Positions 5,451-14,369 of a stretch of DNA of 21,081 nucleotides are shown piece after piece; the first letter of the stretch is position 1; every line of letters starts with the position of its first letter. Source of the DNA: Bacteroidales bacterium (GTDB lineage Bacteria > Bacteroidota > Bacteroidia > Bacteroidales > F082). The stretch spans positions 1 to 21,081 of the forward strand of contig JAFWRA010000051.1 of assembly GCA_017508895.1 (NCBI GenBank), given 5' to 3'. The notes below the pieces were generated by a model. The model made no database searches and had not been told where the DNA came from. It worked only from the letters and a program-made list of their open reading frames with translations. A program made the translations under genes and the position numbers.

Positions 5451-6827
5451 ATGCAAGACAACACTGAACTCTTCCAACCTCAAGAACTCCAATCGCCTTT
5501 CGAAACCATCAAGGAAACCGACAGCGAAGGCCGTGAATGGTGGAACTCCCGAAAACTGGCGCGGCTGCTCGGCTACCAGAAATACTGGAACTTCGAGCGA
5601 CTTATTAATAAGGTCACGCCTTTTCTGCAAAAAGAGAAAGGCTTGGACTTGAAGGAGCATATTGTGGAAATTGAGGAGATGGCGCAGTTGCATAACAGTG
5701 GTTATCGCAAGGTGACATCCGTATTGCTGTCCCGAACCGCTTGTCTTGCCATCGTGATGAATGCCGACCAAAAAAAGCCTTTGGTGAAAGCCGCAAAAGA
5801 CTATTTCACTGATAAGATGAGTTCGACTGACTTGGCCACTAGCATAGAAGGTAATGTACTGATGTACAAATCCTCAACGGGTAAAGTCAATGTTACCGTC
5901 GTGTTCAATAATGAGACTTTTTGGCTTTCACAAAAACGGATGGCTGAATTGTTTAACGTTGCCATTTCGACTATTAATTATCACCTGTCTGAAATCGAAA
6001 AAAGCGGAGAAGTGCAATTGTCCGAGTCAATTCGAAAAATTCGAATTCCTTCGGACAATTGCGACAACCAAGGCGTTTTGATGTACAATTTAGATGCCAT
6101 TATCGCCGTTGGCTACCGTGTGAACAGCTACGAGGCCACGCAATTCCGCCGTTGGGCCACCGAGGTGCTGAAGCAATACCTCATCAAAGGTTTTGTGATG
6201 GATGACGAGCGGTTGAAAGGAAAAGATGTCTTTGGTGCAGATTATTTTGAGGAACTGCTTGAACGCATCCGCGAAATCCGCACTTCCGAACGACGCTACT
6301 ATCAGAAAATCACCGACATCTATGCCGAATGTAGCAGCGATTATGACGCACAAGCCGAAACGACGCGGCAATTCTACAAGACCGTTCAAAACATGATGCA
6401 CTATGCCGTGACACACCAAACCGCCGCGGAAATTATCTACGACCGCGCCGATGCCGAGAAACCCTATATGGGGCTGATGACTTGGAAAAACGCTCCCGAT
6501 GGCCGAATCATCAAAAGCGATGTCACCGTTGCCAAGAACTATTTGTCAGAAAACGAAGTCACCCGACTGAATCTGATTTCCACAGCTTTCCTTGATTTGG
6601 CAGAAGACCGCGCCCAACGTCATATCCTCATGAAGATGACCGACTGGAAAAAAGTACTGGAAGGCTACTTGAAAATCAGTGATTACGAAATACTTGAGAA
6701 TGCTGGTAGCATTTCTCACGAAGAAGCCGAAGCAAAAGCATTAGGAGAGTATGAGAAATACCGCAAGATCCAAGACCAGACTTTCTTATCCGATTTTGAC
6801 AAGTTTCTTGAAAGTCTAAAGCAGTAA
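5451..6827 (+). CDS. Fusion of a DinD-like N-terminal domain and a RhuM-family protein
   Basis: A 458-residue protein of two modules. Residues 1-122 resemble the N-terminal part of DinD, the LexA-regulated damage-inducible protein of E. coli: WWNSRKLARLLGYQKYWNF, a middle helix region, and SVLLSRTACLAIVMNADQKK followed by KAAKDYF. Residues from Met123 onward are a complete Virulence_RhuM protein (336 residues, the usual stand-alone size): FNNETFWLSQKRMAELFNV with a winged-helix-like STINYHL segment, NLDAIIAVGYRVNS and FRRWATEVLKQYLIKGF, the usual RhuM core, and a helical C-terminus. RhuM proteins are widespread next to restriction and mobile genes, but their function is unknown. The start at 5451 is chosen from the promoter at 5427 and the DinD match; a second translation start at Met123 (5817) is possible. 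Confidence 0.85.
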   Translation: MQDNTELFQPQELQSPFETIKETDSEGREWWNSRKLARLLGYQKYWNFERLINKVTPFLQKEKGLDLKEHIVEIEEMAQLHNSGYRKVTSVLLSRTACLAIVMNADQKKPLVKAAKDYFTDKMSSTDLATSIEGNVLMYKSSTGKVNVTVVFNNETFWLSQKRMAELFNVAISTINYHLSEIEKSGEVQLSESIRKIRIPSDNCDNQGVLMYNLDAIIAVGYRVNSYEATQFRRWATEVLKQYLIKGFVMDDERLKGKDVFGADYFEELLERIREIRTSERRYYQKITDIYAECSSDYDAQAETTRQFYKTVQNMMHYAVTHQTAAEIIYDRADAEKPYMGLMTWKNAPDGRIIKSDVTVAKNYLSENEVTRLNLISTAFLDLAEDRAQRHILMKMTDWKKVLEGYLKISDYEILENAGSISHEEAEAKALGEYEKYRKIQDQTFLSDFDKFLESLKQ

Positions 6828-6865
6828 GTAGATGAGCATATTTAGTTTACAATATCTTTTGACTT

Positions 6866-6998
6866 CGGGACACGGGACTTCGGGACTTTTTGACCATGAC
6901 CATTGACCATGACTATGACCGCTTTCACTGGAATGCTGAAATTTCAGCCCTTGACCGAAACAGTCATGGTCATAGTCACAAGTCATAGTCCCGTAGTC
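6866..6998. repeat. Direct and inverted repeat cluster between convergent genes
   Basis: GGGACTTCGGGAC-type direct repeats near 6866-6888 are followed by tandem GACCAT-like units (about 6891-6920), a centre with the palindrome GCTGAAATTTCAGC, and a complementary right arm with GTCATGGTCATAGTC and AGTCATAGTCCCG (to about 6998). The two sides can form a long imperfect stem between the convergent RhuM-fusion and hydrolase genes. A bidirectional terminator or a small repeat-array relic are both possible. Confidence 0.45.
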
Positions 6999-7053
6999 TT
7001 ATCAATATGTAGTTTAATTTTGAACACTTACTTAACTTTTAAAGCTTAAACCA

Positions 7054-7896
7054 TCACCTTCCCAACACCGCTCTAAAAAACTCCACCGTCTCAGCAACGA
7101 CTTGCTTGCGGCGGCGGGTGATGGTGTGGTTTTCGCTCTCCACCACTTTTAGAGTGGCATGAGGGCCGTAGGCCTCCAGGTAACGTTCGCTGCACCACAT
7201 CGGCACGATGCCGTCGCGATCGCCGTGGAGGAGAAGCACAGGGCCATGATAGGCCGCAGCCGTGCCATAGATGTCGAGCTGCTGCGTGGTGACGAGGTAT
7301 TCGCGCCCCAACTTATACAACCCCCAACAACGGATGTATTCCGGCGGGTCCTTGGGGTCGAAGCGAGCGTTGAAGAACTTGCCGCCCTGACAAGCTTCCT
7401 TGATGACCGAGCCAGGAGCAATCAGCACTACACCCGACGGGACCGTACTTTCGCTGGCCAGACGTCCGGCTGCCATAGAGGCGACAACACCCCCTTGCGA
7501 GTGTCCCAACAAGCCCACGCCATTCATATACGGTAGACTTTGCACATAATCCCAGACGGCCTTTGCTTCAGCCAATTCCTTTTCGATGGTCATGTACTGC
7601 TTGCGGCCTTCGCTCTTTCCATGTCCACCGAAGTCGAAGCGGATGGAGGCGATGCCAGCTTCGGCAAGACCTCTTGCGAGCTACGGCATGGGGATAAAAT
7701 CCTTGCTGGAGAAGATACCATGCATCAGAATCACCATCGGACATTGGTCTGTTGTTGGATCAAACCCATCGGGCAAAGTGATCTTATAGGCTATCTCGCC
7801 TTCGGGGCCACGAATAATAGTTTTTTGCGCTTGGCAACCCGTTAGAAACACCAGGCCAAGCACCGTCAGAAGTAGATAATTAACGAATTGTCTCAT
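7054..7896 (-). pseudogene. Lipoprotein alpha/beta hydrolase interrupted by one in-frame TAG
   Basis: Read leftwards from 7896, the frame encodes a lipoprotein signal peptide (hydrophobic LLLTVLGLVFLTG then Cys) and the start of an alpha/beta hydrolase: PMVILMHGIFSSKDFIPMP. It hits TAG at 7683-7681 and then continues in the same frame without a shift through LARGLAEAGIASIRFDFGGH to the end at 7054, giving 71 + 208 codons. The rest is a standard catalytic core: nucleophile elbow GHSQGG, a GDRDGIVP segment with the acid, and ENHTI with the histidine. A single C-to-T change (CAG to TAG) would account for the break. TAG is the stop of several intact genes here, so recoding is unlikely. The downstream part could begin at the ATG at 7593 but would lack export and part of the fold. 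The likely substrate is a small ester or peptide; unknown. Confidence 0.75.
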
Positions 7897-7955
7897 AAAT
7901 AGATAACGCTGATTGTTGCGGTTTATTATATATAGCTGTGCGTATTAATCCACCT

Positions 7956-8092
7956 TATTGAGATTCCCTAAGGGAATGGAGTTGGGGTGTGGCCTTATTA
8001 ACGGCGGCATAAGCAAGTCACCCCTTTGTATGCCCCACAAGCCGCCGCGTATAGAATGAACAATCGCCATTCCCTTGGGAATCTAATCAATA
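7956..8092. repeat. 137-bp element bounded by long inverted repeats
   Basis: GATTCCCTAAGGGAATGG (7962-7979) and CCATTCCCTTGGGAATC (8067-8083) are near-perfect complements, each also a palindrome. Outside them, TATTGA on the left and TAATCAATA on the right extend the match. The centre has further complementarity (GGCGGC near 8003 with GCCGCC near 8041). It codes for nothing visible and lies between divergent genes. It resembles a miniature inverted-repeat element or a stable RNA hairpin. Confidence 0.5.
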
Positions 8093-8158
8093 TCTTTTCA
8101 GATATACATGGTTTTGAACAGTAACTTATAACACACGTTTTGATGAATAGATATTTTG

Positions 8159-8166
8159 TACCTTTG
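8159..8166 (+). promoter_or_regulatory. -7 promoter element deciding the start at 8188
   Basis: TACCTTTG matches TAnnTTTG and is followed by GC. Transcription would start near 8172, so the in-frame ATG at 8140 cannot be used from this promoter and the ATG at 8188 is preferred. Confidence 0.55.
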
Positions 8167-8187
8167 CATGTTCAATACAATTCAGTA

Positions 8188-8859
8188 ATGAAATCAAACT
8201 TGTTTTTTCAAGCGCTAACGAAATTCCTCCTTGGCGTCATCATCTTGGGTCTACTCATCTTCTTGCCCGCAGGCTCGTTCCACTATTGGCAGGGCTGGCT
8301 GCTGATGGGCATACTGTTCGTCCCGATGTTCATCGCTGGGCTGGTCATGATGGCGAAGAACCCAGAACTGCTGCAAAAACGACTGAACGCCAAGGAACAA
8401 GAGAAGGAGCAAAAGACCGTAGTGGCACTGAGTGGCTTACTATTCATCGCCGCCTTCGTTGTGGCAGGCCTCAATTGGCGTTTCCAATGGTGTGTGCTGC
8501 CCAATTGGGCTGTTTGGATAGCCGCGGCGATCTTCTTGATATGCTATCTTCTGTATGCTGAGGTGCTGCGCGAAAACACCTATCTCTCACGTACCATTGA
8601 GGTGCAGGAGCACCAGAAAGTGATTGATACTGGGCTTTATGGCATCGTTCGTCACCCGATGTACATGGCCACCACACTCTTCTTCTTGATGATGCCTTTG
8701 GTGCTGGCTTCTCCGATTTCGTTCGCCATCATGCTGTTGTATATCCCTTTGATAGCCAAACGCATCCGAAACGAAGAAGCCGTGCTTGAACAAGGTTTGG
8801 AAGGCTACAGTGAATACAAACAACGGGTGAAATACAAGGTTTTGCCTTTTATCTGGTGA
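8188..8859 (+). CDS. Isoprenylcysteine carboxyl methyltransferase-family membrane protein
   Basis: A 223-residue membrane protein with about five hydrophobic segments. The C-terminal half carries the family motif: TIEVQEHQKVIDTGLYGIVR followed by HPMY (about 134-157), a hydrophobic hairpin, then RIRNEEAVLEQGLEGYSEY (about 192-210). In ICMT relatives these parts bind S-adenosylmethionine; the bacterial substrate is unknown. It is longer than the similar protein at 524-1009 and not a close copy. The ATG at 8188 is chosen because a promoter element lies at 8159; the frame itself is open from 8140. Confidence 0.82.
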   Translation: MKSNLFFQALTKFLLGVIILGLLIFLPAGSFHYWQGWLLMGILFVPMFIAGLVMMAKNPELLQKRLNAKEQEKEQKTVVALSGLLFIAAFVVAGLNWRFQWCVLPNWAVWIAAAIFLICYLLYAEVLRENTYLSRTIEVQEHQKVIDTGLYGIVRHPMYMATTLFFLMMPLVLASPISFAIMLLYIPLIAKRIRNEEAVLEQGLEGYSEYKQRVKYKVLPFIW

Positions 8860-8902
8860 TAACCTACACACAATACCACCACGTGATGTTACAAAAAAGA
8901 CG

Positions 8903-8910
8903 TATCTTTA
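8903..8910 (+). promoter_or_regulatory. Possible promoter element for sbcD
   Basis: TATCTTTA, one base off TAnnTTTG, lies 31 bases upstream of the SbcD start. Confidence 0.35.
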
Positions 8911-8941
8911 CCATCTACAAATCCACTTCAATCCACCCACA

Positions 8942-10225
8942 ATGAAAATACTACATACTGCCGACCTGCACTTAGGCCAAATCCTCTACCAAAACTATGA
9001 ACGTGCCGACGAACACCAACATTTCTTTCAACAACTGGAGCAATGGTGCAAGGAGGAACAACCCGACGCCCTGCTCGTGAGCGGCGACGTGTTCGACATC
9101 CAACAACCCTCTAACGCCGTTAAAGAGCTATTCAACACCTACTTCGTCCACTTGCAAAAGCAACTGCCCGACATGCACATCGTCATCACTGCTGGTAATC
9201 ACGATTCGGCTTCACGCATCCATGCCGACCGTGCCGTATGGACCTTCTCCAACACCCACCTGGTGGGTCTGGCCCCCTCGATGGATGTCCCCGATGGCTG
9301 GCAGAACGACTACATCATCGAACTCTCCAACGGCTTCATCATCGCTATGCCTTACATGATTGGAGATCGTTCAAGACAACTGCAATCGATTCTCGACCAA
9401 GTGAATGAACGTAACATCGATGGTAAACCCGTCATCATGATGGGTCACCTCGCCGTGACAGGCATGGACCCCACAGGTCACGACTTTGAGATTGGCAAAA
9501 TCAAGACGCAAGATGCCAACAGTCTCGGCATTGGCTATGACTACCTTGCGCTCGGTCACATCCACAAGCCCCAAACCATCGGACATCCTGAAGATTGCAT
9601 GACCCTTGATGCAGTCACTTATCCTGCTCCCATTATCCGCTACTCGGGCAGTGCGCTCCACGTCAGTTGCGACGAAGCCTATCCCCATACCGTCAGCGTG
9701 ATTGAAATCGACAAGCACGGAGGCCAAGTCAACCTGCGCCAACTGCGCATCGATGAATTACGCCATTTCTATACCCTTCCTGAAGCTGCAAATGCTGCTT
9801 TTGCCGATGAGGCTGAAACCCTACAAGGCATAGAAGAATGCTGCAAAAAAGACGAATCCTGCTACATCCGTCTTAAGATAAAACACAGTGCAGTGCTGTC
9901 ATCAAACTTCAATCAAAAGGTGTACGACATACTGAACAGCCACGGCAACAAGGTGCGCTACAATCCGCGGATCATCTGGATGGGACAACCTGAATCTGAA
10001 CAAAATGAAGACAACAAACCCACCTTCGAGTTGGTCGAACTCCAACAAATGACCGACCCGGTAGTATTCATCGAAAAGACCAAAGACCAATATCCCCGCC
10101 TTGACCTAACAACCCTCCGTGATGTCTTTAAAGAGATTGAAATTGAGGTGTCCCACATCAAAGAAGAAGCAGCAAAAAAGAGAAAGATGAAAAACGCCAA
10201 CCAAGACGAAGAAAGCAACAACTAA
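8942..10225 (+). CDS. sbcD: SbcD nuclease subunit (Mre11 family)
   Basis: A 427-residue metallophosphoesterase nuclease, the Mre11-like partner of SbcC. The metal-binding motifs are in order: DLH (Asp8, His10), GDVFD (Gly48-Asp52), GNHD (Gly85-Asp88), GHLAVTG in the middle, and LGHIHKPQ near residue 201. The complex cleaves hairpins and blocked or protein-bound DNA ends with Mn2+ and ATP. The C-terminal part is the capping and SbcC-binding region, ending in a charged lysine/glutamate tail that is probably disordered. The SbcC gene follows after 15 bases. Confidence 0.95.
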   Translation: MKILHTADLHLGQILYQNYERADEHQHFFQQLEQWCKEEQPDALLVSGDVFDIQQPSNAVKELFNTYFVHLQKQLPDMHIVITAGNHDSASRIHADRAVWTFSNTHLVGLAPSMDVPDGWQNDYIIELSNGFIIAMPYMIGDRSRQLQSILDQVNERNIDGKPVIMMGHLAVTGMDPTGHDFEIGKIKTQDANSLGIGYDYLALGHIHKPQTIGHPEDCMTLDAVTYPAPIIRYSGSALHVSCDEAYPHTVSVIEIDKHGGQVNLRQLRIDELRHFYTLPEAANAAFADEAETLQGIEECCKKDESCYIRLKIKHSAVLSSNFNQKVYDILNSHGNKVRYNPRIIWMGQPESEQNEDNKPTFELVELQQMTDPVVFIEKTKDQYPRLDLTTLRDVFKEIEIEVSHIKEEAAKKRKMKNANQDEESNN

Positions 10226-10240
10226 AAAAGCACGAAAGTT

Positions 10241-13200
10241 ATGAAAATCAAAGAGCTGCATATAAGGAATATCGCATCTATCGAGAAAGCCGACATCAAC
10301 TTTGAAAAAGACCTGAACGAGGCCTTCACCAACACTCCTGCTCCCATCTTTCTCATCACAGGCAACACTGGTGCCGGTAAATCCATCATCCTCGACGCCA
10401 TCGCGATGTCCCTCTACAAGACCACCCCTCGCCTTAGTAACGTGAACAATACGTTAAACAACTCGTTTGTCAATTCAACAGGCGAAATCATTTCGGTAAA
10501 AAGCATCGAGCAATATACCCGCATGGGAATATCACCTAAAGATGATTGTTATAGTGAATTGTTGTTTGAAGGTAACGACGGCAAGACTTACAAGGCCCGG
10601 CTCACGCTTGGCATGAGCAACATGAAAGGTCAAAGCAAAGAGGCAGAAAAGCGTTTCAAATACAACAAACCCAAGTGGAGCCTTGACGTGGGTGGCGTCA
10701 GTTATACAGCCGTTAACGACATCAAACAGAAGATTCAAGATTCCGTTGGCCTTACCTTTGCACAGTTTAGCCGCATGGCCATGTTGGCACAAGGTCAGTT
10801 TGCCGCCTTCCTGACTGGCGACAAAATAGAACGCGAGACAATTCTCGAAAAGCTGACCAACACACAACATTTTTCATTTTACGGCACCGCCATCGAAAAC
10901 TTGTTCAAAAAAGCCAAAGGAATCAAAATAAGTGCCCAGCAACTATATGATCTGGAAAAAGAACACACTCTGCCCGAAAATGAAGTGATTGAGCTGAAAA
11001 AAATGCAGCAAGAAACCATGCAACACAAGGCTGAACTCGAGAAAAGCATCGACGGCATTGGTAAGCAGATTGAGCAACTCAACATTATCGAAGGCGGCCA
11101 TAAGAACATCAAGGATGCCAACGACGCACTGACAGAACTCGAAGCCATCGTGAACGGCGAGGAATACAAAGGCAAGAAGGCACTTAAGGATGACTGGGAG
11201 GCCACGGTTACCGAGCGTCAGCGTCTCGACGACCTTCACAAAGCCAACGACAAGTTGAAAGGATTGCAGGAAAATGTAATTATGCTGCAAAGCACATACG
11301 AAACTCTTGCTGCCGACCTCGTTGAAAAAGAAAGACAACGCTCTCTGCTCAACGCTGAAATCGAAAAGGACAACCAATGGCTCGAAGCCCGCAAAGCGCA
11401 GGATGAACTCTACAGCAACGCCAAGGCATTTCTCTTGCAGTTGGATCAATATAAAAGTCAAGTCGACGAAATCAAGAAACTGACTGATAAGAAACTCGCT
11501 GCCGAAGAAAAAGTCGAAACGCTAAAAAGCGCGCTTAGTACGGCCAGCGAACTACTCACAAAAGCCAAGCAAGCCGTTGACGACAAACAGAAGGTGATTG
11601 ATGACAAAACCAAGGAACGCGAAGCACTGAAGCCCGATGAAATCACCAAAAAGTTGGCTGACCTGAGCAAGGAGAAGTCACAACTTGAGCAACTGCAAAA
11701 GGACATCGAACAATACAACAAGCAGCTGCAGGATTATAAAGATTTATTAGAAAGAATCAATAAGGATAAAAAACAACTCGAAATATTAGACGAGAACCTG
11801 AAGATAAAAGAGTATGCTTTCAAGACTGCTCAAAGCACTTATGAGCAAGCTAACGCACGTTATGTCACCATGGGTAGTAGCATTGAGGAAACGATGGTTG
11901 CCTTACGTCAACGCCTTATCAAAGAACACGCTGAGACCTGTCCCCTCTGTGGCCAGGGCATCACGCATGAACTGCTGTCGACGGATGATTTTCAAAACAT
12001 GATCACGCCGCTTGAAGAAGAGAAAAACCAAAGAAAAATTGCAATGGACAAAGCAGAACATGAGCGTGATGAAGCCAAATCCGAGTTCGACAAACTCAAA
12101 GGTGCCATTGGCACACAAATCAATCAAGCCGACAAGCATCATGAGGAAAACAAGAAAGAACGTCAGCGCATCGAAGGTGTTGCCTTAACATTCTTCCTCG
12201 ACCCCAAAGACAGGCTTCCTTTGCAAATTGTTGAGCGACTGGAAAAGAACGAGAAGGAAACCCGTGCTTTGACCCAATCTGCCAATAAAGCTGAAGCACT
12301 ACAAAAGGAAATCAACGGATTGTTAGGGGAGAAGAAACCTTTGGAAACAACCCAAAGCAATGCCGACAAAGCCAAACAAAAAGCAGAAAAGGATTTTGAC
12401 GCTAATGAAAAAGAGATTAAAGACTGTGGCGAAAAGATAGAAGAAGCTGAAGGCAAGAAGTCGACCTTGACTACCCAGCTGTCGACAATGCTACAACCCG
12501 TTTATCCAGATTGGGCAAAAGACACAGAAGGCACCAAGACCCAACTGAAAGCATCGGCAAAAGAATACACAGATAAAAAGTCACTGCGCGACACCCATGT
12601 TACCCAGGCAAAAACAGACAAAATAGTGCTCGAAAGCATCTGCGGTGTCAAGAAAAATATTCTCGACAAGATTCCATGTTGGGACAAGATGTTCGAAGCC
12701 GCCCCCCATACTTCCAATGACATCACCAAAGAATGGAACAACCTGTTGGCAAGCGTCAGCGACTATATCTCCAACAAAAACGCCCAAGAAAAGACCATCA
12801 ACGACTGCACAATAGAACTTGAGGCTTATTACCTCCAAAGCGGGAAGGATGAAGCCTATCTGAAATCCATTGGCGCACGCAAAGATGAGCTGGAAGAAGC
12901 AAAGGCTTTCGTCAAAAAGACGGACGATGACATCACCAGCCAGCAAACCACCATCAAAAATGCGCAAAAGTCGATTCAGGATGCTCTCATCTTGCTGAAG
13001 GTCGAGAAAGAAGAAGACTTGACTGACAAGAATACCCTTGAATCCAAGAAGCAAGAACAGACTGATGAAATGAATGCTTTGATGGAGCATTTGGGTAATA
13101 TCAAAGGAAAGTTAGAGCAAAACGACGAAAACAAAGGAAAACTTGCCGAAGCAAAACAACACCTGGATGAAGCCGAGCAGACCTTTCAAAAGTGGGAAGT

Positions 13201-13693
13201 GCTCAACTCCTATTTTGGCGGGACACGTTTCCGCACGCTGGTACAGACCTATGTGCTCCGTCCTTTGCTGAACAATGCCAACATCTATTTGCAACAAATC
13301 ACCGACCGCTACAATCTCACCTGTAGCGAAGACAACGAGCAACTCTCCATTCTCGTTTTCGACAACTACAGTAAGCAGATGCGTAGCTCCACGCTTTTAT
13401 CGGGCGGCGAACGTTTCATGATTTCACTGGCTCTCTCGCTGGCCCTCTCATCCCTCAACCGTCCCGACCTGAATGTCGACATCCTGTTTATTGATGAAGG
13501 CTTCGGCACCCTTGACGAGACCAGCATCGAGTCGGTCATGTCGACCTTGGAGAAGCTGCAGGACATTGCTGGAATGAAAGACCGCCGTGTGGGCATCATC
13601 TCGCACCGCAAAGAGTTGGACCGCATCCCTGTACAGATTCAGGTGAAAAAGAAAGGCGAAGGACGTAGCGAGGTTTCCATAATAAAATCGTAG
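10241..13693 (+). CDS. sbcC: SbcC ATPase subunit (Rad50 family)
   Basis: An 1150-residue SMC-like ATPase that tethers DNA ends and controls SbcD. Walker A is GNTGAGKS (residues 41-48), followed by ILDAIAMSLYK. Two long coiled-coil arms, rich in Lys and Glu, flank the zinc hook CPLCGQG (Cys567 and Cys570), which joins two SbcC molecules. The C-terminal lobe has the ABC signature LLSGGERFMISLALSLA (Ser1054), Walker B ILFIDEGFGTLDE (Asp1085, Glu1086) and the switch histidine in IISHRKEL. The length is slightly above E. coli SbcC (about 1048). It is co-transcribed with sbcD. The TAG stop is part of the next gene's promoter element. Confidence 0.95.
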   Translation: MKIKELHIRNIASIEKADINFEKDLNEAFTNTPAPIFLITGNTGAGKSIILDAIAMSLYKTTPRLSNVNNTLNNSFVNSTGEIISVKSIEQYTRMGISPKDDCYSELLFEGNDGKTYKARLTLGMSNMKGQSKEAEKRFKYNKPKWSLDVGGVSYTAVNDIKQKIQDSVGLTFAQFSRMAMLAQGQFAAFLTGDKIERETILEKLTNTQHFSFYGTAIENLFKKAKGIKISAQQLYDLEKEHTLPENEVIELKKMQQETMQHKAELEKSIDGIGKQIEQLNIIEGGHKNIKDANDALTELEAIVNGEEYKGKKALKDDWEATVTERQRLDDLHKANDKLKGLQENVIMLQSTYETLAADLVEKERQRSLLNAEIEKDNQWLEARKAQDELYSNAKAFLLQLDQYKSQVDEIKKLTDKKLAAEEKVETLKSALSTASELLTKAKQAVDDKQKVIDDKTKEREALKPDEITKKLADLSKEKSQLEQLQKDIEQYNKQLQDYKDLLERINKDKKQLEILDENLKIKEYAFKTAQSTYEQANARYVTMGSSIEETMVALRQRLIKEHAETCPLCGQGITHELLSTDDFQNMITPLEEEKNQRKIAMDKAEHERDEAKSEFDKLKGAIGTQINQADKHHEENKKERQRIEGVALTFFLDPKDRLPLQIVERLEKNEKETRALTQSANKAEALQKEINGLLGEKKPLETTQSNADKAKQKAEKDFDANEKEIKDCGEKIEEAEGKKSTLTTQLSTMLQPVYPDWAKDTEGTKTQLKASAKEYTDKKSLRDTHVTQAKTDKIVLESICGVKKNILDKIPCWDKMFEAAPHTSNDITKEWNNLLASVSDYISNKNAQEKTINDCTIELEAYYLQSGKDEAYLKSIGARKDELEEAKAFVKKTDDDITSQQTTIKNAQKSIQDALILLKVEKEEDLTDKNTLESKKQEQTDEMNALMEHLGNIKGKLEQNDENKGKLAEAKQHLDEAEQTFQKWEVLNSYFGGTRFRTLVQTYVLRPLLNNANIYLQQITDRYNLTCSEDNEQLSILVFDNYSKQMRSSTLLSGGERFMISLALSLALSSLNRPDLNVDILFIDEGFGTLDETSIESVMSTLEKLQDIAGMKDRRVGIISHRKELDRIPVQIQVKKKGEGRSEVSIIKS

Positions 13694-13698
13694 TTTTG
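13691..13698 (+). promoter_or_regulatory. -7 promoter element overlapping the sbcC stop codon
   Basis: TAGTTTTG matches TAnnTTTG and its first three bases are the sbcC stop. The HAD phosphatase starts 20 bases downstream, so it can be transcribed separately from sbcDC. Confidence 0.45.
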
Positions 13699-13718
13699 CG
13701 ACCTCAAAACATTGCTTC

Positions 13719-14369
13719 ATGAACCCCAAACTTGTTCTCTTCGACCTTGACGGAACACTGCTTAACACCATTGCCGACCTCAGCGAGGCCGTCAACCATG
13801 CCTTGAAGCTGCGCGGCCTGCCGCTACACTCGTTAGAGGAAATAACCAAGATGGTCGGTCACGGTGTGCGCAACCTCATCATGCAGGCACTGCCTACCGA
13901 ACTGCGTGATGACACGGCTACCGTGGATGCTGTCTTGGCCGACTTCACGGACTATTACTTCACCCATATCGACGTGTACACCCAACCCTACCCAGGCATA
14001 CCTGAGCTCATCGCGACACTGCACCGCCACGGCGTCATGCTGGCCATCGCCTCCAACAAGTTCCAAGCAGGAACTGAATATCTCATCAAGGAGTTCTTCC
14101 CGGGTATTCCCTTCGTCGCCGTATTAGGCAACCGCCCTGGTTTTCCACTCAAGCCCGACCCCGAGATTGTCGGCGAAGTGCTACGCAAGGCAGGTGTCAA
14201 CAGAGAAGAAGCCGTCATGGTTGGCGATTCCCCTACCGACATGAGGACCGCCGCCAATGGGGGCATCAGAGGCGTTGCCGTCGGCTGGGGCTATCGTGAT
14301 ATGAGAGAAATTGAAGGCATATCTGTTGTTGAGACGGCTAAAGAACTGCAAAAACTGCTCTTGCCATGA
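13719..14369 (+). CDS. HAD-family phosphatase, phosphoglycolate phosphatase-like
   Basis: A 216-residue HAD hydrolase with a helical cap. Motif I is FDLDGTLLNT (nucleophile Asp9, acid Asp11), followed by cap residues such as GHGVRNLIMQAL; motif II is IASNK; motif III is the lysine in FPLKPDPE; motif IV is VMVGDSPTDM. This order and length fit Gph-type 2-phosphoglycolate phosphatases, which clear phosphoglycolate, including that released in repair of 3'-phosphoglycolate DNA ends. Related family members act on other small phosphates, so the substrate is inferred. The stop overlaps the start of the vsr gene (ATGA), so the two are translationally coupled, which supports a repair role. Confidence 0.82.
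   Translation: MNPKLVLFDLDGTLLNTIADLSEAVNHALKLRGLPLHSLEEITKMVGHGVRNLIMQALPTELRDDTATVDAVLADFTDYYFTHIDVYTQPYPGIPELIATLHRHGVMLAIASNKFQAGTEYLIKEFFPGIPFVAVLGNRPGFPLKPDPEIVGEVLRKAGVNREEAVMVGDSPTDMRTAANGGIRGVAVGWGYRDMREIEGISVVETAKELQKLLLP

Noticed and set aside
7681..7683. Recoding of TAG as an amino acid in this organism
   Set aside because: TAG ends the DUF4298, ICMT-like, YqaA-family and sbcC genes normally, so general reassignment does not fit.
8140..8187. Upstream ATG for the second methyltransferase-like protein
   Set aside because: It precedes the promoter element at 8159-8166.
10943..11461. Long minus-strand open frame inside sbcC
   Set aside because: A mirror of the coiled-coil codon pattern of sbcC; no start signals or domain character.
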